DNA of 64,000 nt from Butyriboletus loyo. Its lineage: Eukaryota; Basidiomycota; Agaricomycetes; Boletales; Boletaceae. The stretch covers positions 62,001 to 126,000 of the forward strand of contig JBBPSI010000020.1 in assembly GCA_038093515.1 (NCBI GenBank). Direction: 5' to 3'. A program made the position numbers and the translations under genes. How positions within the stretch are numbered: the first letter of the stretch is position 1; each line of letters starts with the position of its first letter. The notes beneath the pieces were generated by a model. It had not been told where the DNA came from, made no database searches, and worked only from the letters and a program-made list of their open reading frames with translations. Below, in pieces: positions 55,259 to 64,000 of the stretch.

Positions 55259-56250
55259 GGTATGCATATTCCCCATCATGAACTCGGTGGAACTGTCCTG
55301 GTTACTACATTGAAAAGACCTCCCTCCAGGACACCATCGCGCTCATCAAGCACACCCAAGACTTGCCTCTCTCGCACATCCTGTCATCAACCCCCGTTTC
55401 GCCCTGTCGCTCCTCACTTACCTCGGCAAGCTCGCCCTGCCCTTGCCCTATGTCTCCATCCAGACCCACATCTCAGAGAACCGAAGGGAGGTAGAGGATG
55501 TGCTCAGATGCTTCAACGCGGAGTCCTGCACGGCGATGTACGACCAATTCGGCCTCCTGCGGCAGGACACGATTCTCTGACGTTAACGGAGTGGAGATGG
55601 AGCTAATCGTAAAACGGGGTGCAGGCGTGGTACATTGTCCGACGAGCGACTTTTATTTGAGCAGCAGGATGGCCAAGGTTGGGTTGTTATTCGAGCATGG
55701 CGTCAAGGTATGGCATGCCGGTCCCCTCGGTTTCGGAAGGCCGTCTTTGAAGTAGTTGATTCGCTCATCAACATTGTCGTCCTCCTTCCAGGTTTTTTTC
55801 CTGAAGTCGGCCTTGGCATGGATGTAGGTGGTGGGTATAATCCTTCGATCTCGGACTCGGAAATAGAGGTAGAGATAGCGTGCCACCGTGAACCTCACAA
55901 GCACCACGGCCGTCGGCACCGACACACCCCCACCAAAGGACCTTTCACCGACAGAAAACTCGAGGTGGCGACGCTCCTCTACCTCGCGACCCTGGCCCGC
56001 GCCTGGCCCTGCCTCCATGACTGCATCAGGTCCTTTGCAGTCGGAAAGCGTTTGATGCGCTGCACGTCAGTCTTGACAACGCAACGGAGAACCTGGCTGT
56101 GTGGGGCGACGGGGTGGACGAGCACGAGATGCAGAGGACGAAGGAGAACGTGAGGCGGTGGATGGAGCAGATTTTTTTGGTGGGGATGATCGCAATATGA
56201 GGCGGGTCTTTGTGCAAGGGGTTGTCGTTGGGGGATGCGAATGCATCGTG
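55259..56250 (+). pseudogene. guanine deaminase pseudogene, unit 2
   Basis: Homology begins inside intron 5 of the intact gene (GTATGCATATTCCCCATCAT) and runs through exons 6 and 7. Recognisable blocks: RGAGVVHCPTSDFYLSSRMA, KVGLLFEHGVKV, HTPTKGPFTDRKLEVATLLY, and VRRWMEQ near the end. There are several deletions (the QTHISE-to-GHGV stretch is shortened) and frameshifts. Intron 6 is retained, so this is a DNA-level duplication. The first His block of the insertion is absent while the second remains (HREPHKHHGRRHRH). Catalytic His segments are broken. Confidence 0.85.
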
Positions 56251-56749
56251 TCGAGAGTGGATGCAGAAACTCGAAAGAGAGAGGGGGGTCGGTCGGTGGT
56301 TGTAGGAGCGTTGCTAACGAACGACATATGATTACAATGGTTTGGTTCCATGAGCAATGTACTTTATCTTCCGCTTCTGGCATGTAAGCAATGGAGACGC
56401 ACCCAGCAGCGGGGACTCAGAATGTGCAGATGTCCTGGATGTAGAATACCGTGCATGTCTAACCAGACGCGAGAGCGAGAGATAACATCTCATGTATTGC
56501 TCGCAAATGCAAGTGGAATGTGGGTCGTGTCTCCCCTCCCCTCTTCACAAACTGTAGATCACATCCTCGAGAACAGGCATTCCTGGATGACCTGCATTAG
56601 TCCGTTTCCGTTTCTTGTCTGGCTTTAGTCGGGTGCAGAACCATGTCCTTTAAAGTGCTCAGAGCTTCGCCGTTGCCACTGGGAGGGAGTGATGCATACG
56701 TCCCAGGTTTGGTTCGTAGTACTACATACCGTGGTCACCAGTGCCAAGC

Positions 56750-57290
56750 GCTATCACTGGTGAGGAAACCCATTTGTGAGTCTGATGCAGGTCAAGCAAC
56801 CATGAGCGTAGATGAAATACTAGCTGGAGATCGGTGAGAACGTCACATCATGCCTGATCCACTCACTTGACGCATCTGCCACGTTCGTGGACGTAGAAAA
56901 TGGCACTGGCAGGATGCATATTGGCCGTGGGATCAAGGTCGCAATTCAGAAAACATCTCGAGAGTGAGATCGGGCTAGACCTGCCGAATACAACATGAAC
57001 GGCCGACGTACCCAGGCTCGCCATCATTGCGAATACATATCCACGGGCTTCGTGTCTGCATGTAGCAGGACATGCTTGGTTTTCTCCTCCAACGTCTCGC
57101 CAGCAACCCAGGGGACAGATTCGTGGATGCACTCGAGGCCTTGATGGGTTATCTGTACTAGACTATACTCCGCATGGCATGCGCAATTGAGATAGAATTC
57201 TGTAACTTTGTAAGTCAGCCGAGGAGATACAACACGCGATCTGAAGTTCCAGAGTAAACCGGCACTCAATGACGCCAACATCAACTGATT
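56750..57290 (-). pseudogene. unrecognised minus-strand gene relic, unit 2 (best preserved)
   Basis: Minus-strand blocks: MLASLSAGLLWNFRSRVVSP, YKVTEFYLNCACHAEYSLVQ, then HQGLECIHESVPWVAGETLE up to PVDMYSQ; next a block ANMHPASAIFYVHERGRCVK followed by a GTGAGT donor; then LHQTHKWVSSPVIALGTGDH with a GTATGT donor. The recurrence of the same frames in units 1 and 3 and the clean donors argue for a once-real spliced gene. I do not recognise it. Confidence 0.45.
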
Positions 57291-57559
57291 GTCTGGTCAA
57301 TGCAACGACAAATGAGGTTGCCTAGCTGGGCTGTTCATAAGAATAAGCGCCAATGACACGAGGTGCCTGCGCAACCGAGAAGGGAGAAACGTGTTTATGA
57401 ATCCAACTCTCTGCGTACCACCACTCGACTTCAACATCTTACTTCGTGACACTGCGAAACCGATGGACGTACACCATTAGCAAAGATGTCGTCGACGCAA
57501 AACAGTGTGTAGCAATTCTCGTGAGTGACTGTGCAATGCTGACAATTCAGCAAGACAAT

Positions 57560-59612
57560 ATGATAGTACTTGACGCTGGGGACGACAGGCTCGGCAATGT
57601 GTGGACAGTCACTTTCCACCCCGACGGAGTGCATTTATTAAGCGGGGGTACCAATGGGATTCAACGATGGCGAGTTGCAGATGGTAAACAGGTGGGAAAG
57701 CAGGATATGGACATCACCGGCGCCATTTCTGCGTCAAATGACCACAAATGGGTGGTGTGCGGGACTCGGCAGCAGGGAGCAAGTGTATGGGACAGCGAAA
57801 TCCAAGAAAAGGCCATCGATGTGGAGGGTACAAAGTGGGTGACGACTGTAGATATCTCGCCTGACAGTGCCAGGTTTGCCACCGGCACTGCTGGAGGTGA
57901 CCATGAAGCAAACATCTGGAACATCACCACTGGGAAGAGATTGGTCGGCCCACTCCAACATGGCAAGAATGTTGAAGGAATTAAATTCTCCCCGAGTGGC
58001 GAACTCATTGCCACTGCCTGCCTTGACACTCAGGTTCGCATATTCGACAGTCGAAACGGTGACCAACTCATGACTATTGAGGCCACCATGAGATGCGAAT
58101 TCATCTCAGCCACTCCTGGGCCCCTTACATGGTCGAACGATGGGGCGCAAGTTCTTGTTGCCTCTCACAATAATAAAATTGTGGCTTTCAATTCATCCAC
58201 TGGATTTCGACTGGCTGAGTCAGAGCAGGTTGAAGAAGATGAATACAGAGGGAGGCTCGCTCTAGCTGCCAATGGGAAGTTCCTCGCTACCTTCGCAGCA
58301 AGGACCATCTCATTCTGGGACACTTCAACCCTTGCTCGGATTGGCCCTGCCATTGAGGACACTCGCAAGATACAGTCAATTGCTCTCTCCACAGACAGTG
58401 TCTATGTTGCCACTGGAACAGATGATGGGGAAATCATTATTCGCAATCTCGGTGATCTCCTTCCAGACTCGTATGGTCCATTTCATGTAAGTGTTTACGC
58501 ATCTATGATGTTGACATGTCGGATAATGTAAATATCGTTATTACTCTGTTTTAGGCACCTACTCAAGAAGAAGCTGGTGGCCCCCAGAGCCATGGCAAAG
58601 CCAGAGATGATGACCTACTCGAGGTACGAGTTTGTCGCTTTCCTTTTCGACGCTGGTTTTCATCACAGCATAAGGCCGAGGTACCGACCAGTGCGCCTGA
58701 AGCCCTGTTCGATTTTGATGAGGTCTGTGCTCATTTTACTGTACTCTCGCTTTCGTGTTGACGCCACTGCAGGCACCGTCTGCTGTATCCTCTATCCATC
58801 ATCATGAGGGTGCGTCAGGTTCGTCCCAAGCCATGTCACCGCCGTCAGACGTCCTGATTGTATCCTCCCTTGTCCAGACGAACGCTGCGATACTACCGAG
58901 TCGTCTGGGGGGATCCGGACGGTGAAAACGTGGCTGCTGGCAGTCATCAGGAGGGGTGACAGGAGCAACAGTTCGCGTCCAGACCGCCCTTCCAGTGTGC
59001 CCTGTCAACCCGCCAACTCCCGATCCCGTTCGAACTCACCAGCGAGAGCGAATACTGCAAACCTGGGGCCTTCGTGGATGGCTGCAGCTAAGCGTAAGCC
59101 GGTGTGTATTCTCTTCTTCGGTAGACGAACCGTGTACCATGTGTCTGACGAACCATGTCAGCGAACGGTCGCATCAGGAATCCAACTCATAAAACCAGCC
59201 AAACAGGTTCGTTGATTGTTTAGTCCGTTTGTCGGCGTTGATGTTTATCCCGAGTCAGCCTAAAAAGGGTACCAAGGCTACTGAGGCGAGCCATTCGAAC
59301 ATGGATGCCTCCACTAGCGGACAAAGTCCTGGAGATCCTACGAGAGCAGTTCCCGTATGTGTTTGTCGTGGCGACAGTTCGCACAACTCACATTTTGGTA
59401 GGCACAGCAAGCGAATGATGCATCTCAACCCTTGGTGGTGCCAACGGGGGTGCATGTCGTGGTGCGCGTTCACCGTGTCTGTTAATTCTAATCCCTCGGC
59501 TCACGGTGGAATACAGCAGGAAGAAGCAGGCAACGCTACAGTTGCAATCGCATTCAAGTTACCCTTATGGATGTTGTGCCGGAGCTCGATCAGCGAAGAT
59601 GGGACGCATTGA
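57560..59612 (+). CDS. WD40-repeat protein, unit 2, multi-exon
   Basis: Paralog of the gene at 49495, in the same exon layout. ATG at 57560 (MIVLDAGDDRLGNVW); the frame is also open upstream. Blades include FHPDGVHLLSGGTNGIQRWR, KWVVCGTRQQGASVWDSEI, GIKFSPSGELIATACLDTQV and ALAANGKFLATFAARTISFW. The first exon ends at a normal GTAAGT (58488). The next exon lacks the 33 nt that encode QLTTPSPPEPE in units 1 and 3, an in-frame deletion. Then HKAEVPTSAPEALFDFDE, a Ser/Arg-rich exon (SNSSRPDRPSSVPCQPANSR) and a KKGTKATEASHSN tail. Exons after ~59100 are uncertain. Function unknown; a scaffold by fold. Confidence 0.7.
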
Positions 59613-60342
59613 TCGATGTATGCATGCATGCGACGTTGATGTACGGGTTTGGACATTTATTACGCCGTTCTCCGCGCGTGGGGTGAACTCGAAGCTGTTA
59701 CGAGTAGATATCACTGTGTATATAGGAAGCAAACTTATACCCAGCTTGCCGCTCATAATTGAAGCAGAAGTCAACATCGTCGTCCATCATCTCAATTCGA
59801 TGTTCCTGTCCGATGGCGTGATGGCTCCGCTCATCCGATTCCGATTTCGCACTGCTCAACCCATACCTCGACACAAGTGAGCAAAGAGGAGTGAACATGG
59901 GACAACCAGAATACGTGAGTATCAGCGTGCACAAAGAACATAGGTATATTGGTACTGGTTATAGTTGGAGCGAGGGAACGAGAGATGCAGCATTGCGAGA
60001 CAGTGAGTTATCCCATAACAGACCCAATTACAACAAACCACTGATCTCGACCAGTGTGGATGGAGGTGCAACGCATTCATCATGGACGAATGGACGTCGA
60101 CACGACGCGCCTTTGGGCTAATCTGGCATTCCCGTCCAACGTCCACATAGAGTCGCATCTTCAGTCCCCGCGAAAAAAAAGTGAATTATAAATCAATGCA
60201 TTTGTCATTAATAGTTGGTAGATGTGCGTGTGATCAGATTAATCCATAAATGAAGGGAAAGAAAAAACAGTCGACCCCCCATACCTGTGGTCCCCATGAT
60301 CTATGATTCATTTTTGATGCATGGTCCCTATAATGATATCCC
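59613..60342. other. spacer of the tandem unit (copy of 51607-52346)
   Basis: Near-identical to the unit 1 spacer; see that entry. No gene is supported. Confidence 0.6.
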
Positions 60343-61335
60343 CTACCCATTCCTATTGCTCGCGCCACCTACGTAGACGCCTTCGGCGGTCATGACAGCC
60401 GCGTGCCCGCCGGGTGTCAACATGGCCACGTTTCCCGCTGATGTCGCGCTTGCTGTGAACCCGGTATGGGTGCGGTAGAGGGCACAGGTAGATCTGGAGG
60501 ACGAGGCGTGTGTGGACCAGAAAGAGTCGTAGGTCAGTGCGGTGGGGGCGATGGACGTGGGTGTGGGTGTGGTGGATATGGGCGCAGTAGAGGCAGCGGT
60601 GGAGGTGGGGATGGGAAGTTGGGAAGGGGCGGCGAGGTTATGTGGCGCGGAGGCGGTGTGAGCGGTGGGGACGGCATAGATAGGCGTTGACGTGCCAAAC
60701 GGGGGTTGAGGAGCGTACGCGGGAAAGGCAAAGCCAGGCTGTGGATGGCTCATGGGCGGCTGAGAGAGTTCGGCGTGGGGCGGGAAAGCGCCGGGGATGG
60801 GGATGGGGACGATGGGCTGAGAGGCAGGTGGGGGTGTCGACGTCGACGTCGATTGGGGGACGGTCGCCGATGCAGATGGTTGATAGGACAAGGTCTGGTG
60901 GGCATGGGAGTGAACCTGCGCCTGTAGTTGTGCCAGACGCGCCAATACATTGGGATCCCACAGGTCAAGCCCGGACGGTGGACCGTTCGTCGACGTCGAG
61001 AGAGGTGCGATAGCCACGGGCGCGTGGACGGGAGGGTATGGCATGGACTGTGACCAAGGCTGGCCGTCCTCGGTGAGGGCGTTCTCTGATGGGAATTGGG
61101 AAGGTGGCGAGACAGAACCTGACGACGAACCATCATTGGCCGACGGCGATGGTCCCATAGGTTGATCAGCAGACGGTGGTGAGGACTGGACAATGTGTGT
61201 CTCGGTGGGGACAGGTGGATAGATCACGGTCGCATAGTGGTGTCGTTGTCTGGCACACTGTCGCATACTCTTGAGATGGGAATGATGAAAGTAGAGGTTT
61301 TCGACTTCGTTGAGATTTTGTTGTTGTTGGTCCAA
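60343..61335 (-). CDS. proline/serine-rich protein fragment, about 330 residues, 5' incomplete
   Basis: A single open frame with a Gln run (DQQQQNLNEVENLYFHHSHL) at its start, a basic His/Arg patch (RQCARQRHHYA), then ~250 residues rich in Pro, Ser, Thr and Ala, ending TAEGVYVGGASNRNG. The first in-frame initiator is TTG, not ATG, and guanine deaminase sequence begins immediately beyond it, so the true 5' end was lost at the duplication junction. Repeated PTPTS and TSTSTPPPA segments are low complexity. No family recognised; the composition fits a disordered C-terminal region of a regulatory protein. Possibly not expressed. Confidence 0.45.
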   Translation of the reverse strand: MDQQQQNLNEVENLYFHHSHLKSMRQCARQRHHYATVIYPPVPTETHIVQSSPPSADQPMGPSPSANDGSSSGSVSPPSQFPSENALTEDGQPWSQSMPYPPVHAPVAIAPLSTSTNGPPSGLDLWDPNVLARLAQLQAQVHSHAHQTLSYQPSASATVPQSTSTSTPPPASQPIVPIPIPGAFPPHAELSQPPMSHPQPGFAFPAYAPQPPFGTSTPIYAVPTAHTASAPHNLAAPSQLPIPTSTAASTAPISTTPTPTSIAPTALTYDSFWSTHASSSRSTCALYRTHTGFTASATSAGNVAMLTPGGHAAVMTAEGVYVGGASNRNG

Positions 61336-61336
61336 G

Positions 61337-61490
61337 CGCGACAGGGAACCCGGCTGTGTGGGGCAAAGGGGTAGACGAGCACGAGATGCAGAGGACGGAG
61401 AAGAACGTGAGGCAATTGTTGGAACGGTTTTTGTTTAGTGGGGATAATCGCAATGTGAGGCGGGTCTTTGTGCAGGGGGTTGTCATTGGG
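61337..61490 (+). pseudogene. guanine deaminase 3' fragment, unit 3
   Basis: Matches the last ~50 codons of the intact deaminase: ATGNPAVWG-type start (GNPAVWGKGVDEHEMQRTE), then NVRQLLERFLFSGDNRNVRR, then VFVQGVVIGG. It begins exactly where the proline-rich frame ends, giving a sharp recombination junction near 61336. Confidence 0.85.
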
Positions 61491-61699
61491 GGGAGAATGC
61501 GAATGCGTCGCGCCGAGAGTGAGTGCGGAAACTCGAAAGAGAGAGGGGGGTTGGTTGGTTGGTTGTAGGAGTGTTGCTGATGAACGATGTGCGATTACGA
61601 TTGTCGTCCGCTTGTTGTATAGGATCTCATCGTTGTACTACGGAGATGAAAGTTATCTAGTAGGACTAGCCGTGGTCGAAAGGAACCGGTAGGTCTTTC

Positions 61700-62420
61700 C
61701 GTTAGCGTTCAGAACGACCCCTGATGGCTTCCATGATGTGGTTTGTCTTCCGATTTTGGTCTCCCCCTCCGCGCTTCACAAACTGTACATCGTATCCTCG
61801 AGAAGAGACGTTCCTGGATGACCTGCATTTGTCCGTTTCCGTTTCTCGTCTGGCTTTAGTCACTTGAAGGAACCTTGTACTTTAAAGTGATGCATACGTC
61901 CCAATTCCGGTTCGTAGTACATACCATGCGTCATCACTGGTGGGTGAGGAAACCTATTTGTGGGTATGACGCAAGTCAAGCAGCCATTGACAACGTCATA
62001 TCGTGCCTGATCCACTCACCTGACGCGCCTACCACGTTCGTGGACGTAGAAGACGGCACTGGCAGCATGCATATTTGGGGTGTTGGACATTCGAGTGACT
62101 GTGAGATCAGGTCGCAATTCAGAAAACGACTCGAGAGCGAGGTTGGGTCAGACCTTCTGGATACAAGATCAACATTAGGCTTGCCGTCCTCGCCAATACA
62201 TATCCACCAGCTTGCGTCCGTATGTAGACAGAACATGCTTGATGTTCTCCTCTAACGTCTCATCAGCAACACAGGGGACAGATTCATGGATGCACTCGAG
62301 GCCTTGATAAGCTATCTGTATTATGCTCTACTGCACGTAGGATGCGCAATCGGGACAAAGTTCTGTAAGTTTGTAGGTCAGCCGAGGAGATACAATGCGC
62401 GATCGGAAGTTGCACAGTAA
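61700..62420 (-). pseudogene. unrecognised minus-strand gene relic, unit 3
   Basis: Contains the same blocks as units 1 and 2, more diverged: HQGLECIHESVPCVADETLE-type sequence near 62220-62310, the ASAVFYVHERGRRVR block with a GTGAGT donor near 62015, and the QTHK block near 61965. Confidence 0.4.
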
Positions 62421-62711
62421 GACCGCGTTCAATGTCCACTGATTGGCTGGTCAATGCAACGATCAATGAGGTCGTCTAGCTGGAAAAAGAATAAGCGCCA
62501 AAGACACGAGGCGGCCAGTGCGCGATGGAAAAGGAAGAAACGTGTTTCATGAATTCAACTCTCTCCGTACCACCACTCGGCTTCAACACCTTGCTTCTTG
62601 ATTCTGCAAAACCTACTGATATATACCATTCGCAAGGATGTCGTCAACGCAAGACAGTGCGTAGCAGTCCTCAGGAGTGACTGTACAATGCTGACAATTC
62701 AGTAAGAAAAT

Positions 62712-64000
62712 ATGATAGTGCTTGATGGCGGCGACGAGCTTGGTGATGTGTGGGCACTGGCTTTCCACCCTGATGGAATACATTTATTGAGCGGGAGTGC
62801 CAATGGGATTCGACGATGGCGAGTTGCAGATGGTAAACAGGTGGGAAAGCAGGAAATGGACTTGACTGGCGCCGTTTCTGTGTCAAAAGACCACAAATGG
62901 GTGGTGAGCGGGACTCAGCGCAAGGGAGCAAGTGTATGGGACGCCGAAATCCAAGAAAAGGCCATCCATGTGGAGGGTACAAAGTGGGTGGCGACTGTTG
63001 ACATCTCGCCTGACAGTACCACGTTTGCCACTGGTACTGCCATAGGTGACCATGAAGCAAACATTTGGAACATCACCACTGGGAAGAGATTGGTCGGCCC
63101 ACTCCAACACGACGATAATCTTAACGGAATTAAATTCTCGCCAAGTGGTGAACACATCGCCACTGCCTGCAGTGACTCTCGGGTTCGCATCTTCGACAGT
63201 CGCAATGGCGACCAACTCATCACTATCGAGGCCAACATAGAACACACTTGGGTCTCAATCACTCCTGGGCCCCTTGCATGGTCGAACGATGGGCAGCAAG
63301 TTCTTGTTGCCTCTCGCGATAATAAAATTGTGGCTTTCGATCCAGCTACTGGGTTTCAACTGGCCGAGTCAGAGAAGGTTGAAGGAGACAAATACAGTGG
63401 GAGGCTTGCTCTAGCTGCCAATGGGAAGTTCCTCGCTACCTTCGCAGCAAGCACCATCTCGTTCTGGGATGCTTCAACACTTGCTCAGATTGGCCCAGCC
63501 ATTAAGGATAGTCAAGAAATACGGTCCATCGCTCTCTCCACAGATGGTGTCTATGTTGTCACTGGAGCAGATGATGGGAAAATCACGATTCGCAATCTCG
63601 GTGATCTCCTTCCAGACTCATATGGTCCATTTCATGTAAGTGCTTACACATGTGTGATGTTGGCATGTTGGATAATATACACATCGTTATTCCTCTGCTT
63701 TAGGCACCTACTGAAGAAGAAGCTGATAGCCCCCAGCAACTGACAACACCAAACCCGCCCGAGCCTGAGAGCCGCAGCAAAGTCGCAGATAATGATCTAC
63801 TCGAGGTACGAGTCTGTCGCTTTCTTTTTCGACGCTGGTTTTCATCACGGCATAAGGCCGAGGTGCCGACCAGTGCGCCTGAAGCCCTGTTCGATTTTGA
63901 TGAGGTCTGTGCTCATTTTACTGTACTCTCGCTTTCGTGTTGACGCCACTGCAGGCACCGTCTGCTGCATCCTCTATCCATCATCATCAGGGTGCGTCAG
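62712..64000 (+). CDS. WD40-repeat protein, unit 3, runs off the window
   Basis: ATG at 62712 (MIVLDGGDELGDVW). Directly upstream, at 62702-62706, this copy has TAA where units 1 and 2 have CAA, which closes the upstream frame and supports this start. Blades: FHPDGIHLLSGSANGIRRWR, KWVVSGTQRKGASVWDAEI, GIKFSPSGEHIATACSDSRV, ALAANGKFLATFAASTISFW, STDGVYVVTGADDGKITIRN. The first exon ends at GTAAGT after ~63636. The next exon (APTEEEADSPQQLTTPNPPE) and the HKAEVPTSAPEALFDFDE exon are in phase. The sequence ends in the following exon, so the C terminus is missing. Closest to unit 1. Confidence 0.72.

Overview
The window is fungal nuclear DNA, almost certainly from an Agaricomycete (mushroom-forming Basidiomycota). 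The evidence is many GT-AG introns of about 50-90 nt, 45-residue TPR arrays joined to CHAT domains, expanded WD40 and seven-helix membrane families, and a genuine POP4/RPP29 gene. There is no operon structure, and I recognised no rRNA, tRNA or CRISPR array. Exon limits were set by hand from splice signals, reading phase and comparison between paralogs inside the window. The order is inferred only; a Boletales-like relative is possible.

Layout. 1-8.5 kb: an unrecognised five-exon gene, a protein of three MIT domains, a decayed VWA-domain gene, an inverted decayed copy of the next gene, and a ~160 bp tandem repeat. 8.5-13.4 kb: a 1,524-residue coiled-coil protein built on an exact 77-residue (11-heptad) repeat. 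13.7-21.5 kb: a TPR-family pseudogene, an intact TPR-CHAT gene whose expected catalytic Cys is Ser, and a short CHAT tail relic. 21.5-25.9 kb: mostly unassigned DNA. 25.9-42.6 kb: six copies of one seven-helix membrane protein family (five reconstructable, one pseudogene), interrupted by a chitin synthase relic, the RNase P subunit POP4 (with an apparent frameshift), another CHAT relic, and a 772 bp non-autonomous Tc1/mariner-like element. 44.0-45.4 kb: a CTP-dependent diacylglycerol kinase (DGK1 type). 46.2-64 kb: a segmental tandem array whose unit is guanine deaminase, then a small minus-strand coding relic, then a WD40 gene, then a proline-rich ORF. Only the first unit keeps an intact deaminase; the second and third keep fragments. 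A UDP-glucose dehydrogenase fragment and a second-family WD40 pseudogene sit between units one and two.

Function. The conserved single genes (POP4, DGK1, guanine deaminase) cover RNA processing, lipid phosphorylation and purine catabolism and are not functionally linked. The rest is an accessory, duplication-prone region. TPR-CHAT and WD40 families are linked in other fungi to non-self recognition and regulated cell death, so the coiled-coil / TPR-CHAT / seven-helix / WD40 neighbourhood may be a fast-evolving recognition island. That is inference, not shown by the sequence.
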